Source: Escarpia spicata (lineage: Eukaryota; Annelida; Polychaeta; Sabellida; Siboglinidae). Taken from it: DNA of 64,000 bases. A model generated the notes under the pieces. That model was not told the origin of the DNA. It saw only the letters and a program-made list of their open reading frames with translations, and searched no databases. The position numbers and the translations under genes are program-made. Shown here piece after piece: positions 21,351-33,929 of this stretch (the first letter of the stretch is position 1; every line of letters starts with the position of its first letter). The DNA lies in assembly GCA_963995525.1 (NCBI GenBank), contig OZ023209.1, forward strand, positions 15,783,908-15,847,907, given 5' to 3'.

Positions 21351-22394
21351 AAAAATATTATATTCAAAATAAAAACTATTATAATCAGAATATTGGAAGG
21401 TGTTTAAATTAAAGAAAGAACATTTATCAACTAGTTTGTAAATGTCATAATTTCCTTCAGTTGTTGAATTTTTTAATTTACATTCACCATCATCACTGAT
21501 ATCATGAAAAGGAAAACCTCGCAACAAGAGTGATATAAAACATTTTTCTACGAATTAACCTAAATTTATATTGCGTTAAGTTTGTACATGTTTTGAGAAA
21601 ATCTGACTGAAATAGTTCACATTTTATAATGATTTGTTGATATATGATTTGTAATTAAACATGAGTCAAGTTTATTAATGGTGTTTGTCATTCAAGCAAT
21701 AAGTAATAGAAACAATACGCCAGTCATAAAAAAAAAAATAATACACTCTTATGTCCAGAATTATAACAATAACAGTAGAACAAAACATGCAGTGTTCAAT
21801 ACAGAAAGGGAACAACACTGTCATGATGTGGTGTGATGTGTCCTCACTCGCGTGATGTGTCCATAGGACATGTTGCTAGTACACCATGCTTATACCGATG
21901 GGAAGCTTTCGATCCGAGTTTGTAGTAGGTTTAGTTCGTTTATTTTCAGCTCGTTCTGAATACAATACGTCACAAATTTATTATCAGGTGATTGTCAACA
22001 AACTGCTGTGTTGTCATTGAAATCTTTGAATTGTGTGCCCAGACAACAAAGAAGCTGCAAGAACAACTTAAGTCGACCAAGAATATTTCACGTCTGTGGA
22101 ATGAAATAAGTAATGAATGTTTTGTTGGTAGAGTTATTAACTCTTAGATATTAGAAGAAGACGTGCTTTTGTTTAGAGTAGAACATATTTCTTGTACATA
22201 TACATATATCCATATAACCAACACGATAAACATGTCGTGTATGTGTGTAACGTGTGATAATTTTATAGTGTATTAGCGTGATTTCTAACAATACCACTGT
22301 CTTACACACACATTGCTATTGGTTTCAATGATGTTACAACTCAAACCACCAGTGTGAAGAATGATGTTTACTCTGAAATCATTATACATCCTAT

Positions 22395-23236
22395 CAAAAA
22401 TAGATAAGCGAGCGAAAAATAAACATCTGTCAAACACGTTCCAAAAACGCCTTTTGAATGACTGCTAGTACCATTACGGTTCGTCGGATCCCAACAATAT
22501 TGATGTTGTTTGGAAGTTTAAGCTTTCTGCTATTCAAACATATAAATGGTTTCCTGATAACCATTCCTAAAATTAACTAAAAACGGACCTACAACCGGGC
22601 CCGTTCCGGTGTCTTAGACACTGCGAACCATGTTGTTTCGTCGACACAGTTCACCAATCTACCGATTGAGGCACCACTATCTGATTTCATGGTATAAGCT
22701 CCACCCACTTAAAACGGCTGCTAAAATGACATACGCGAAGTAGGCGTGACGTCACAATCACGTATATCAACCAACCAACGAGACGAATTTAGACCCGTTG
22801 GGTGGCGTACGTTATTGTGACGTCACGCACACGTAGATATATATCGGTTTCGCTGCGATCAAAGCACATCAATATCGCCGCGGTTTAAAAGTGGGTGGAG
22901 CTTATAAACATGAAATCAAGAAATGGTGAAGTGCGCATGTCTGAACCTATGCAAATTAGGAAAACAGCTACGCAATCGGAAGATTAGTGTACTGAGTACC
23001 CGCCGCTAACATCGTTCGGAACCGTACAGAACACCGAAAATTGCGTGATTGTAGGTCCGTTTGTCGGTGTTCTTTAAACGGTTACCTGGTAATCTAGATG
23101 ACGCTAGAATAACAAAACTGCATCCTTTCAAATGATACCAAGATCGTCGGGACAGGACGAGCCGCGAGGGTGCTAGCGACCGTAGAATTTCATGTTTTGG
23201 ACGTGTTCTCATTTTTCGCTCGCTTATCTATTTTTG
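22395..23236. mobile_element. 842-bp inverted-repeat DNA element (MITE)
   Basis: Outer ends CAAAAATAGATAAGCGAGCG are inverted at the two sides. A 7-bp direct repeat ATCCTAT flanks it (22388-22394 and 23237-23243). Inverted similarity continues inward in patches, e.g. AAACGGACCTACAA / TTGTAGGTCCGTTT and TATAAGCTCCACCCACTT, with GTGACGTCAC in both arms. No ORF. The paralogous position near 60113-60127 lacks it, so it inserted after the segmental duplication or was lost from copy B. Confidence 0.85.
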
Positions 23237-23369
23237 ATCCTATACAAAAGCTATAAGGTATGTTAACAACTTTATAATGTCCTAACGCCGAAACAATAGG
23301 GATTATTTTCAGCTTATTAATGCACTGAAGTTCATTTAATCAATTAACATTACATCACTATGTCAATAC

Positions 23370-23471
23370 CTGTTTCGCAGCTATTTCCAAGATAACCGGG
23401 ACTACAGTTGCACTTAAGCAAGTTGATTCGGTCCACTATCTTACATTGATGCAGTGTTTTATGGACGTATT
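23370..23471 (-). CDS. Partial EGF exon fused to LINE sequence (copy A)
   Basis: A possible 102-nt minus-strand exon, phase 1-1: acceptor AAGTAACAG (AG at 23472-23473), donor GTATTGAC (from 23369). It would encode YVHKTLHQC, IVDRIN, LKCNCSPGYLG and NSCET. Only the last cysteines of an EGF are present (C, then C-x-C and final C); the usual first two are missing. The 5' half up to about HQCK matches the endonuclease of the LINE family at 3.4 kb (EYVHKN...), whereas the 3' half is a normal EGF end. The length equals that of the 8.3-kb EGF exon. It may be a broken exon cut by a LINE, or an exon rebuilt from it. Inclusion in transcripts is unproven. Confidence 0.4.
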
Positions 23472-24355
23472 CTGTTACTTGGAACATTAACAAATGATCG
23501 CTCACATCATTTATTAATAAACCCTTCTGTAAATTTGACAAGTGTGTTGTGAATATATTAATAACACTAATCGTCCTTTGATTAGAGAGCGTCAAACTGT
23601 TGTCCTTAATTTCCAGGAGTTAAGTGCGATGTTTATTAAAACAGGTGGTCAAGTAGATTGAGATAAGTTATGACTCATTGCATTGTCCTCTCAAAACAAA
23701 ATCCAGGTTTAACCCTAGGAAAGTTTACATTGATCCACTTTTTCAATATCTGTATTATCTATTTTAACTGTAAGGGGTTGTTTGTATACCTTTATTGGGG
23801 ACATAAAAATAATACATTTACATTTGGGTTTTTTAGTGATAGTTTGGTTATACTTAGCCATTCAACAACTTTGGAAAGTTCACTGTTTATTAGAGATTTA
23901 ATTATGTTATATTGTATATTATTACTTAAAGATGTTAAGGTAATATATAACGTGGTGTCATCTGCATATACTATAAACTTAAATATCCCACTACCTTGTG
24001 AGAAGTCATTAATATATATATATATATTATATATATATATATATAAATAACAATGGTCCAAGGATTGAACCTTGTGGGACACCAACTGCGACTGGAAGAA
24101 ATTAGACTTCATTTCTTCAATTTCAACATTCTGTTTCCGATTGTTTAAATAATTTTTGAACATAAGTAGAGTTGCATCGTCAATAATGAACACACGTTTA
24201 TCACATTTCTTCTCTGACTCTATTAATGTTCTTAATTTGTTCAAGATCAGTACAAATTGTAATTTCAAATATGGAGTAACCTGCACATACCTGTATTTAA
24301 ATATTCGGAAACAGTATGTTGAAATTAAAGAAATGAAGTCAAAATTAATTCTTCC
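23472..24355 (-). mobile_element. LINE fragments, minus strand
   Basis: An endonuclease C-terminal piece (NQRTISVINIFTTHLSN, LLINDVSDHLLMFQV) lies next to the partial EGF. A reverse-transcriptase piece at about 24286-23800 reads LNKLRTLIESEKKC, IDDATLLMFKNYLNN, then after a TA microsatellite VYADDTTLYITLTSL and ELSKVVEWL. On this strand the RT part comes before the endonuclease part, the reverse of LINE order, so two fragments were joined. Dead: a microsatellite replaces residues just before the YADD motif and frames are broken. Confidence 0.65.
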
Positions 24356-24543
24356 AATAGCGATTGGTGTCCCTCAACGTTAAATTTGGAAGAATTAATT
24401 TTGACTTCATTTCTTTAATTTCAACATACTGTTTCCGAATATTTAAATACAGGTATGTGCAGGTTACTCCATATTTGAAATTACAATTTGTACTGATCTT
24501 GAACAAATTAAGAACATTAATAGAGTCAGTGAAGAAATGTGAT
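24200..24543. repeat. Near-perfect palindrome in LINE RT sequence
   Basis: Bases about 24200-24355 and 24388-24543 are inverted copies around a 32-base spacer (24356-24387). The spacer carries the RT GVPQ motif region. Both arms encode RT palm residues. Copy B lacks the second arm in this form. Confidence 0.85.
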
Positions 24544-24544
24544 A

Positions 24545-25347
24545 TATATATATATATATAAATGACTTTTCACAAGCTAATATATTTAAGTTTGTAGTGT
24601 ATGCAGATGACACCACGTTATTTACTACCTTCACTTCTCATGACATACTAGTTTGAAGAAACATATCCGCACCCACACTGTAGAAACCCTACAAATGTGA
24701 TATCTGTGATGGACAATTCTCAACGAGAGGTAATTCGAATAGTCATGTACGTATCCACAATGGGAAGAAACCATACAAGTGTGATACCTGTGGACTTAAA
24801 TTCTCAAGACATGCTAGTTTGAAGAAACACATCCGTATCCACACTGTAGAAATCCTACAAATGTGATACCTGTGATAGACAATTCATATCAAGTAGATTA
24901 CAAGTTCATTTTAAATTGTATATTATGTATGTATTGTTCCAGTGCAATTGTATAGTACGGGGAATGCTAATTATAACTCCTTGTATTTCCCTTCAACATT
25001 TTCTTATTGTTCAATGTTTAAATATATGTTTCATTGTTCCACTGTTTATGGTAGACTAGCTTACAAACGAAATGTGCATGCTTACACCTTATTTGAAATT
25101 ACACTTTGTACTTAACTTGAATAAATTAAGAACATTAATAGAGTCAGAGAAGAAATGCGATAATCGTGGGCTTCTTTCTTTTTATTTCTCATGACATATT
25201 ATATCATTGAAGATGCAACGCTACTTCTGTTCAAAAATCATTCGAAAACAGTATGTTGAAATTGCAGAAAAGAATTCTAAATTCTTCCAATAGCAGTTGG
25301 TGTCCCTCAAGGTTCAATCGTTGGATCATTGTTATTTATTATATATT

Positions 25348-25387
<40 letters not shown>

Positions 25388-26095
25388 AATATAAATAACT
25401 TCTCACAAGCTTGGATATTTATATTTATAGTGTATGCAGATGACACCACGTTATTCATTACCTTAATATATTTAAGTGATAATATACAATATAACATAAT
25501 ATTAACTCTTTATTATACAGTGAACTTTCCAAACTTGTTCAGGGGCTAAGAATAACCAAACTATCACTAAATAAAACTAAATCTAAATGTATGATTTTTG
25601 ATGTCCCGAATAAAGGTATACAAACAACCCGTTACATTTAAAATAGATAATACAGATATTGAAAAAGTGGATGAATTTAATTAGAGAAAATTCTTAAAAA
25701 AGCTGTTCATATAATAACGCCAAGTGGATACAATTCTCATGCAGAGCCACTTTCTAAGACACTTAATTTTGTTTTAAAAATGAAAATCTATTACAATTCA
25801 AATTTTTATTTAACTACGTTCACAGAAATCTACCTGTTTACTTATTAAACTGGTAGATTACATCAAATGTTACTATACACCGTCATGTCTCGAAAATCTA
25901 AAAATATACTTATTTGTTAATAAATGGACAACTGTAGTAGTCAAGTGCTAATTTATATCAATAATGAAAACACATATATTATGGATGCATATCTATTTTA
26001 TTTGTGTAAATGTATATATACCTGGTATGATTATTGTGTGAACATTTGTTATATTTTAGGATCAAAATAAACTTATTGTTCTTGTTCTTGTACTG
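24545..26095 (+). mobile_element. LINE fragments, plus strand, with 3' end
   Basis: A first RT piece (KFVVYADDTTLFTTF) at about 24570-24640 breaks into zinc-finger sequence. A second RT copy from about 25080 reads LNKLRTLIESEKKC, LPIAVGVPQGSIVGSLLF, a TA microsatellite, then IVYADDTTLFITL. C-terminal remnants FNYVHRNLPVYLLNW lie near 25800. The element ends about 26095 after AAAATAAAC and a GTTCTT-type tail. Many stops; inactive. Confidence 0.65.
24640..24900 (+). pseudogene. C2H2 zinc-finger fragment inside LINE
   Basis: The frame reads KKHIRTHT, then (after a small frameshift) KPYKCDICDGQFSTRGNSNSHV-RIH, GKKPYKCDTCGLKFSRHASL and KKHIRIHT. These are consecutive C2H2 fingers with C-x2-C...H-x3-H spacing and KPY(K)C linkers. 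It begins immediately after the YADD part of a LINE RT, with ACTTCTCA as possible microhomology. Frameshifts around HTVETL make it non-functional. The same fusion exists at 61.4 kb. Confidence 0.6.
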
Positions 26096-26149
26096 AGGGC
26101 AGTATCCGATTAGAACTATTAATTCTCGTTACTCTATCTGACAATGTCA

Positions 26150-26509
26150 CCGACTGTGTAAAGTGTATTTCTTGAGAGGACAAAGCACCGAGGCATCACT
26201 TATCTCAATATACTTGACCATCTATTTTAATAAACGTCGCACTCAACTCCTGGAAACAAAGGACAACGGTTTGACGCTCTCTAATCAAAGGACGATTGGT
26301 GTTTTTAATATATTCACAACAAACTAGTCAAATGTACAGAATGGGTTATTAATAAATGATGTGAGTGTGTTCATGTTCCAAGTAACAAAATACGTCCATA
26401 AAAACCTGCATCAATGTAAGATAGAGGACCGAATCAATTCGCTTAATTGCAACTGTAATCCCGGTTATCTTGGAAATAGCTGCGAAATAGGTATTAACAT
26501 AGTGATGTA

Positions 26510-26510
<1 letters not shown>
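26150..26510 (+). pseudogene. Inverted copy of LINE endonuclease plus partial EGF
   Basis: Inverted paralogue of 23370-23620: NQRTIGVFNIFTTN, then VHKNLHQCKI and NCNCNPGYLGNSCE. It is on the plus strand, opposite to the mosaic gene, so it cannot be an exon of that gene. Confidence 0.6.
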
Positions 26511-27778
<1,268 letters not shown>

Positions 27779-28005
27779 TTCACATACCTTTACTATAATA
27801 CATCAATCCCTCTTATGCACGCGCCCGCTAAATGCATCCCTCATTGCCCCTAATTACTCCTTAATTACCAATGCATACCCCTCATGTCTCATATTTCCGC
27901 AGGAGGCACAACCTCCAATACATTCCGGCAGGTGGCACTACATCCAATACATCCCGCCGCCAGGAGGCAGGTCATGTGACCACAATGACTGACGCCATCT
28001 TGGAA

Positions 28006-28792
28006 TTACAACATGGGTACTCTTGCGCCACCACCATTAAGTATTCAGATGGACGAGCTAACTATTAACGTCATTATTTAATTATCACGTGATCAACTAT
28101 GTATGCATAAATATGTGCGTATACATAGTATACAAATAAAGCAGTTTGATGCAAACCCGAGTTTGGCAATGCACTGAGTTTACCCAGCACCCCATCCCCC
28201 TAACTTGCGTGCAGTAGGCCCGCAGACGTGTATTATATTTAAGCATTTTACACTTTTCAATCTATCTGTTCCTGTAGTGGTCATGTTTACCATTTGAAAA
28301 GATTGGAAATGAGAATAATTTTTTCCGTTGCTCAGTGGTTAAATCACGGACAACAGAAGCGATTGAAACATCTTCTCACAACGCGTTCAAGTATCTATGC
28401 TGCCGCTTGTTATGTATAATAGAAGACAATTGTGAGGAACACTGATATGACTAGCGATCATTGAGAAATTCATAATATTGTCTATCCGTCGCCATAATAC
28501 CGTAATTAGAGGTGTATTTCGGTAGAAAATTCACATTCACGACATTCCGGAATGGTAGGCATGTCTGCATAACATGCACATACGTCAGAGAAACAGGTTC
28601 TAAAGTCTTTCTTCACAGAATCAATGTTCATGTAAACTGTTGGCTTTTGCAGTGCTCACGTATTTCAATTAATGATTACAAGTACATTCTGAGTCATCAC
28701 TGTAAACAATCAACTAACTTAACCTGTCAATTGATCAACGTTTGTTTTAATATGTATATTGAGAATTGAACAAAACATAGTTGCATACTTAC
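28006..28792. other. Intronic DNA with a weak tRNA-like head
   Basis: Bases 28328-28340 (TTGCTCAGTGGTT) resemble a pol III A box and 28383-28393 (GCGTTCAAGTA) a poor B box. A decayed tRNA-derived SINE is possible but not secure. Nothing else recognised. Confidence 0.3.
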
Positions 28793-28949
28793 CTTTACAC
28801 ATCGGAATGTCACAGTGTTCCCATCGCTTGCGGCGATCTGTCGTGTAGCACCAAGGCACTGGCTCTGAGCACCACTTGGATATTCCTTTGCCAAATAGGT
28901 TACGACAATAGGCGCCTGGACCACCTGCGTGACACCCGTTACGGTGTGG
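28793..28949 (-). CDS. Kringle 2, second exon
   Basis: A 157-nt minus-strand exon, phase 0 to 1, with acceptor CCTCCCCAG (AG at 28950-28951) and donor GTAAGTATG (from 28792). It encodes [38 protein letters not shown] and [11 protein letters not shown]: the C-terminal half of a kringle with the YCRN, PWCYTTD and RWE-x-CDIP-x-C hallmarks. Joined to the exon at 41303-41412 it makes a full six-cysteine kringle. The acidic D-x-D of lysine-binding kringles (normally in the NPDGD loop) is replaced by NLFGKG, so classical lysine binding is not expected. It differs from kringle 1 at 8 of 52 residues by my count. Confidence 0.9.
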
Positions 28950-30079
28950 CTGGGGAGGAAAACATATACATTATAATAATGATACTTTATATCGAGCGTT
29001 CTAGTTAAATAATTAGCAGTCAAAGAGCTTCACAATGCTGCTTAATAATTAAAATACTAATGTATGTGTGTGTGCGTGTGTGTGCGTGCGTGTGTGTGTG
29101 TGAGTGTGTGTGTGTGCCCGCGTGTCTAATAATTGAAATATTTATCATTAATAATATGTATAAATGGTAAATTCTCACAGAATTGCAACAATAAAATCTA
29201 AAATAAACGAATATCCACACAACATGCAATTTTTTTATGAATAATTTATACTGAAAATATACTAATTATTAATGATCAAAGAGGGGATTACGACTGAATG
29301 AAGTCACGAACAATTAAATATTTAGAATGAAGCATTTTCTTTCCCAAACTCTAGTTTTATCATAAAATGTTGTACCATATGGTTGAAATTGTACTAATAT
29401 GATTAAGTAGAAGATAACTTATTTCTCAGACGTAATTAGATAGGTTGCTCAAACAGATCGTGTACTTATTACGTAGCGTCTGTCACACTTATAAACAGGG
29501 TTAAAAGGTTTTTATATTCCGGTTTTAACCTGGTTAAAAGGTGGTTAAAACCGAGCTACAATTCCCCAAAAAGTGGTCATATCCTAAGTTGGCTCTCAAT
29601 TGTATACGGTAGTTATGAATTTAATCATTTATCACGTTTAGTGACGATGTACATTTCTAAAAACTTGATCAACTTGAATCACCAGACAAAATAAGTTTGT
29701 ATGATCTTGAACTCCATTTAGTAAAAATCGCTCTTTTAAAATAGGAAATGTAAACAATAAATGATTTATAATAAAAACTAGCCATGCTCTGGAAGATATA
29801 ATATAGCAATATGTATGTATGGATAGGAACAAAAGCAACCAAGTTCTTTGTTCGATACATGCATATACTGGTGCCGATTTCGACACTAATATTTTCCCGA
29901 AGTACTCCTACAGGATAATTTTGTAATGCAGATTATGTTTGAATGATTATTGATGCACATGTTTTCTACAACTGCTGTACGTTACGTGAAACATCTCTAA
30001 CCGATCTTGGATGTAACCAGCAGAGATCATTGGTTTTTCGAGTAAAATGAGGACACCTTTTCGAAATATTAACGCAAAT
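28950..30079. other. Intron of kringle 2, upstream part
   Basis: AT-rich, with a short TG/CG microsatellite at about 29064-29122 and GGTTAAAA repeats at about 29499-29553. No gene recognised. Confidence 0.5.
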
Positions 30080-30632
30080 ATTGCGAATAGGATCCGACCT
30101 CGCGCTGTGGATAGCCTGCTTTGAGGCGCGTCCCCCGGGTGGCAGATGGGGGAGCCCTTCCACGAAGGGGGTGCACCGGATAATACAGAAGATGCCGCGG
30201 ACCAAACTATCCTAGGTGAAGGACAACACTGATTCCAAACCCGGGTAGATCCAGTTCGATAGCCTGGCAAGGCAGTGGACCTAGGAGAAGGAAACTCTGA
30301 TTCCAAACCCGGGTAGACGGAACCCGTTAGCCTTGGAGGGCAGTCGGTCTAGGAGAAGGAAACTCTGATTACAAACCACCTGTTGCCTTACAGATTGTGG
30401 TTCATCGGAACCAAAGGCTAGGCCCACCGCCTATAACTGTGGTTGGCGTCAGGAAGGGCATCCGGCCACAAAAATCATGCCAAATCCAAAAATGATGATG
30501 ATGATTCAGCGAGCCTCGGATGCAGTTAGGGCGTACCCTGTAAGCGATGCGCATAGGACTCGCCTGACCTCTGTGAAAAGTGGACAAGGGCTATCGGGCC
30601 TTGGGCGGTCCCGGTTAAAGAGGTTAGTCCGG

Positions 30633-31330
30633 ATGAGAGTGGGGACGTTGAATGTGGGGACAATGACTGGACGAGGAAGGGAGTTGGGGATCTGATGGAG
30701 AGGAGGAGGGTGGGAGTGCTGTGTGTGCAGGAGACTCGGTGGAAGGGGGACAAAGCGAGAGAGTTGGGAGGAAACTGCAAGTTGCTATATAGTGGAACAG
30801 ATGAGCGAGGGCGAAATGGGGTGGGGATAGTGTTACACAAAGAACTTAAGGATAGTATAGTGAGTGTGAGGTGAAGGAACGATCGATTGATGAGTGTCAA
30901 GCTGGGCTTAGGTGAGACGGTGGTTAACATCATATGCGCGTACGCCCCCCAAGTGGGCTGTGAATATGAGGAGAAGGAAACCTTCTGGAGACAGATGGAT
31001 CAAGAGCTCAGGTCGATACCAGAGGGAGAAAGGGTGATTGTAGGCGGAGACCTAAACGGTCACGTGGGAATGAGTAGAGATGAGATTGAGAGGATACACG
31101 GTGGCTGGGGAGTGGGAGAGATGAACGAGGAAGGCGAAAGGGTAGTAGGCTTTGCGATGACATTTGATTTGGCGATAGGGAATACTTTCTTCGAGAAGAG
31201 AGCGAGCCAGTTGGTGACCTACAGGAGTGGAGGAAGAGAAAGTCAAATAGACTTCCTAATGTGTAGAAGATCCCATCTGAAAGAACTGCAAGGTCATAAA
31301 CGGGGAAAGTGTGGCGGCACAACACAAAGT
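30633..31330 (+). pseudogene. RTE LINE endonuclease domain (broken)
   Basis: The APE-type endonuclease nicks the target DNA for reverse transcription. The reading begins MRVGTLNVGTMTGRGREL, shifts frame near 30690, and continues LMERRRVGVLCVQETRWKGD, then YSGTDERGRNGVGIVLHK. A TGA at 30872-30874 follows SVR where an Arg codon is likely. The frame then runs CAYAPQVGCEYEEKE, VIVGGDLNGHVG and VTYRSGGRESQIDFLMC before another frameshift near 31310. The conserved QETRW, GGDLNGH and S-x-IDF catalytic-core blocks are all present, so decay is light. Confidence 0.8.
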
Positions 31331-33442
31331 ACTGGTGATGGACTGGGAGATTAAGTGTAGTAAGAAAAGAAGACCAGAGCAGGTGACACCGAAGATCAAG
31401 TGGTGGAGATTGAAAGAAGAGGACCCAAAGACGCAGTTTAGGGAGAAAGTGTTGGAGGAAAGGAGATTGTTGGAAAACGTACAGGAATGGTGGGAGGAGA
31501 ACAGCAAGGTGGGAGCGGGAAAGGAGGTGCTGGGCATGGCAACAGGAAAGAGACCCCCTGGGGACAAGGAGACATGGTGGTGGAATGATGAGGTGAAGGA
31601 TGCGATAAGAGCTAAGAAAGAGGCTAAGAAGAAGTGGGAAACATCAGGAAAGCATGAAGACAGAGACAGCTACCGGCAGGCAAACAAAGAGGCAAACAAA
31701 GAAGTAGCAAGATCAAAAACACAGGCAATGGACGAGGTGTACGGTGAGCTGGGAACACCGGAGGGAGAAAGAAAGATATATAGAATAGCAAAGGCTCGCG
31801 ACAAATCGACCAAAGATTTCACATAGATAAGACAGATAAAGGATGGGCAAGGAGTGGTTCTATGGGAACAGGATAAGATCAAGGATCGGTGGAAAGGATA
31901 TTTCGATAATCTGCTAAACGTAGAGAACCCGAGGGCAGTCTTTGACGATGGAGTGCCAAATGAAGGCTTAACACCAGGAATTATCAGGGAGGAAGTGGTG
32001 GCACTGAAAAGAATGAAAACTGGAAAGGCGATGGGACCAGACGGAATTCCAGTGGAGGTCTGGAAGAGTTTGGGAGAAGAGGGGGTCGATATGCTGTGGG
32101 ATCTGATGCAGAAGATATATGTACAAGAGAAAATGCCGGAGGAATGGAGAGACAGTGTCATCGTGCCTATTTTCAAGGAGAAGGGAGACATCCAGGAATG
32201 TGGCAATTACAGAGGCATCAAGTTGATGTCGCACACCATGGAGGTTTGGGAAAGGGTAATTGAGAGAAGGCTGAGGGAAGAGACAAGCATAGGTGAGGAG
32301 CAGTTCGGTTTTATGCCGGGCAGAGGAACAACGGACGCCATATTTGCAGCAAGGCAGTTGATGGAGAAACATCGGGAGATGCAGAAGGAACTGCACATGG
32401 TCTTCATTTATTTATTTAGAGAAGGCATACGATAGAGTGCCACGACAGAAGGTTTGGAGGTGTATGCGGGAGTAGGGTGTGCCTGAAAAGTATGTACGTC
32501 TTGTAAAAGACACATACGAAGACGCAAGGACGCAAGGACGCAAGGACGCAAGTCAAGAGCAGTGTAGGACTGACAGGCACCGTTAGAGTGGGGCTGCTCC
32601 AGGGGTCCTCACTGAGTCCTTACCTGTTTGACTTAATTATGGATGTGTTGGGCCGGGGCATCAAAGAACAGCCCCCCTGGTGTATGCTGTTTACAGACAT
32701 CGTGCTGTGCAGTACCTGAAGAGAGGAGGTGGAAAGGAAGCTCGAGGAATGGAGAAGTGCAATGGAAGAGCGAGGACTAAAGATTAGTAGAAAGAAGACG
32801 GAATACCTGAGGTGCATCGAAAACAATGACCTAGAGATCCGGTTACAGGGCGAGACAGTGAAGAGAGTGAAGACATTCAAATATCTAGGATCGACATTGG
32901 CGGATGATGGAGAATTGGATGCGGAAGTCACTCATAGAGTGCAGAGCGGGTGGAAGAACTGGAAGAGAGTATCTGGAGTGCTGTGTGACAGACGAATGAA
33001 CGTGAAGATCAAGGGAAAAGTGTACAGAACAGTGGTAAGGCCAGCACTGATGTACGGGGCGCAGACATGGGCGGCAAAGAAGACACAGGAAAAGAAGTTG
33101 GATGTCTCAGAAATGCGAATGCTACGATGGATGTGCGGAGCCACAAAGATTGACAAGATAAGAAACGAAAGATTCAGAGGGAAAACGAAAGTGGGGGAAA
33201 TATCAAAGAAAGTCCAAGAAAGTAGGTTGAGAAGGTATGGACACGTGATGAGAAGAGAGGAGGATTATGTAGGAAGGAGAACGATGGGAATTAAAGTGCA
33301 GGGGAAGAGGAGGAGTGGAAGGCCGAAGAGGAGGTGGTTGGACAGTGTGAGGGCATATCTCAGGGAGAAGGGACTGTCCGGGGAGGAAGTGTACGACCGA
33401 GCAACATGGAGGCGAATGTCGTTATACATCGACCCCACATAA
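31311..33442 (+). pseudogene. RTE LINE reverse transcriptase (broken)
   Basis: In order: PKIKWWRLKEED, ETWWWNDEVKDAIRAKK, a TAG near 31824, then GKAMGPDGIPVEVWKSLG, IVPIFKEKGD, YRGIKLMSHTMEVWERV and EEQFGFMPGRGTTDAIFA. Fingers and palm are well preserved. A frameshift at about 32410 precedes EKAYDRVPRQKVW. An expanded 8-bp tandem (GACGCAAG, about 32521-32553) disrupts the next block. The catalytic box reads LFTDIVLC where relatives have FADD followed by IVLC, so one Asp is lost. The last part (32729-33442) is open: KISRKKTEYL, FKYLGSTLADDGE, VRPALMYGAQTW, RLRRYGHVMRRE, ending at TAA. It cannot be catalytic as it stands. Confidence 0.85.
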
Positions 33443-33929
33443 AAGTGGGACAAAGATGAAGAGGAAGAAGAAGAATTGCGAATAGGATCCGGAATTTCGT
33501 ACAAATTCGAAAATGTTTGAAGGATATTACACTTATTTACGTCAAAGGCTTAAGACCCTACAGGTGATGATAATGAGGCAACAATCCGACGCATGTACAC
33601 GCTAGTTAAAGATGCACGTTTCTGTGAAAGTGTATTTTGAACGCTTCCATATAAATAAAAAACGGCACCGATTTTAGATCAATGTGCGCATTTTCAGCAG
33701 CATCCAAAAAAATATGAATTGTTCATATAAAAAGCAAATAAAACGATCAATGTTTCACACAGATCGCGTGAATTCGATATGTTGTGTACTAACATTTAGA
33801 TAAATTTTGGTGTAAATTATTTGTTTCCCATCCATCTTTTACGGACAAGAAGGTCAATAAAGGAAAGTTCGGATAGTTACTTTAACACTGAAAGCACTTG
33901 GCAACCAACTGAAAATGGCTTGGCGACCC

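Larger units (their letters stand above)
30097..33474 (+). mobile_element. Nearly full-length RTE-type LINE with target duplication
   Basis: A plus-strand non-LTR retrotransposon of 3378 bp in the intron between the two exons of kringle 2. It is flanked by a 17-bp direct repeat ATTGCGAATAGGATCCG (30080-30096 and 33475-33491), so both ends are original. The 5' region is a GC-rich untranslated leader with two near-identical segments (about 30199-30310 and 30285-30375). The 3' tail is GAAGAGGAAGAAGAA, typical of RTE elements. Coding order is endonuclease then reverse transcriptase. It is inactive because of a nonsense codon, frameshifts and a damaged catalytic motif (see the two gene entries). 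Confidence 0.9.

Noticed and set aside
28328..28395. tRNA gene or SINE head
   Set aside because: The A box is good but the B box is poor and the spacing is long; no cloverleaf could be drawn.
28727..29023. 98-codon minus-strand ORF over kringle 2
   Set aside because: It is the wrong frame of the real kringle exon; the kringle frame is bounded by good splice sites.
30526..31567. Minus-strand ORFs over the RTE element
   Set aside because: They are antisense shadows of the endonuclease and RT frames.
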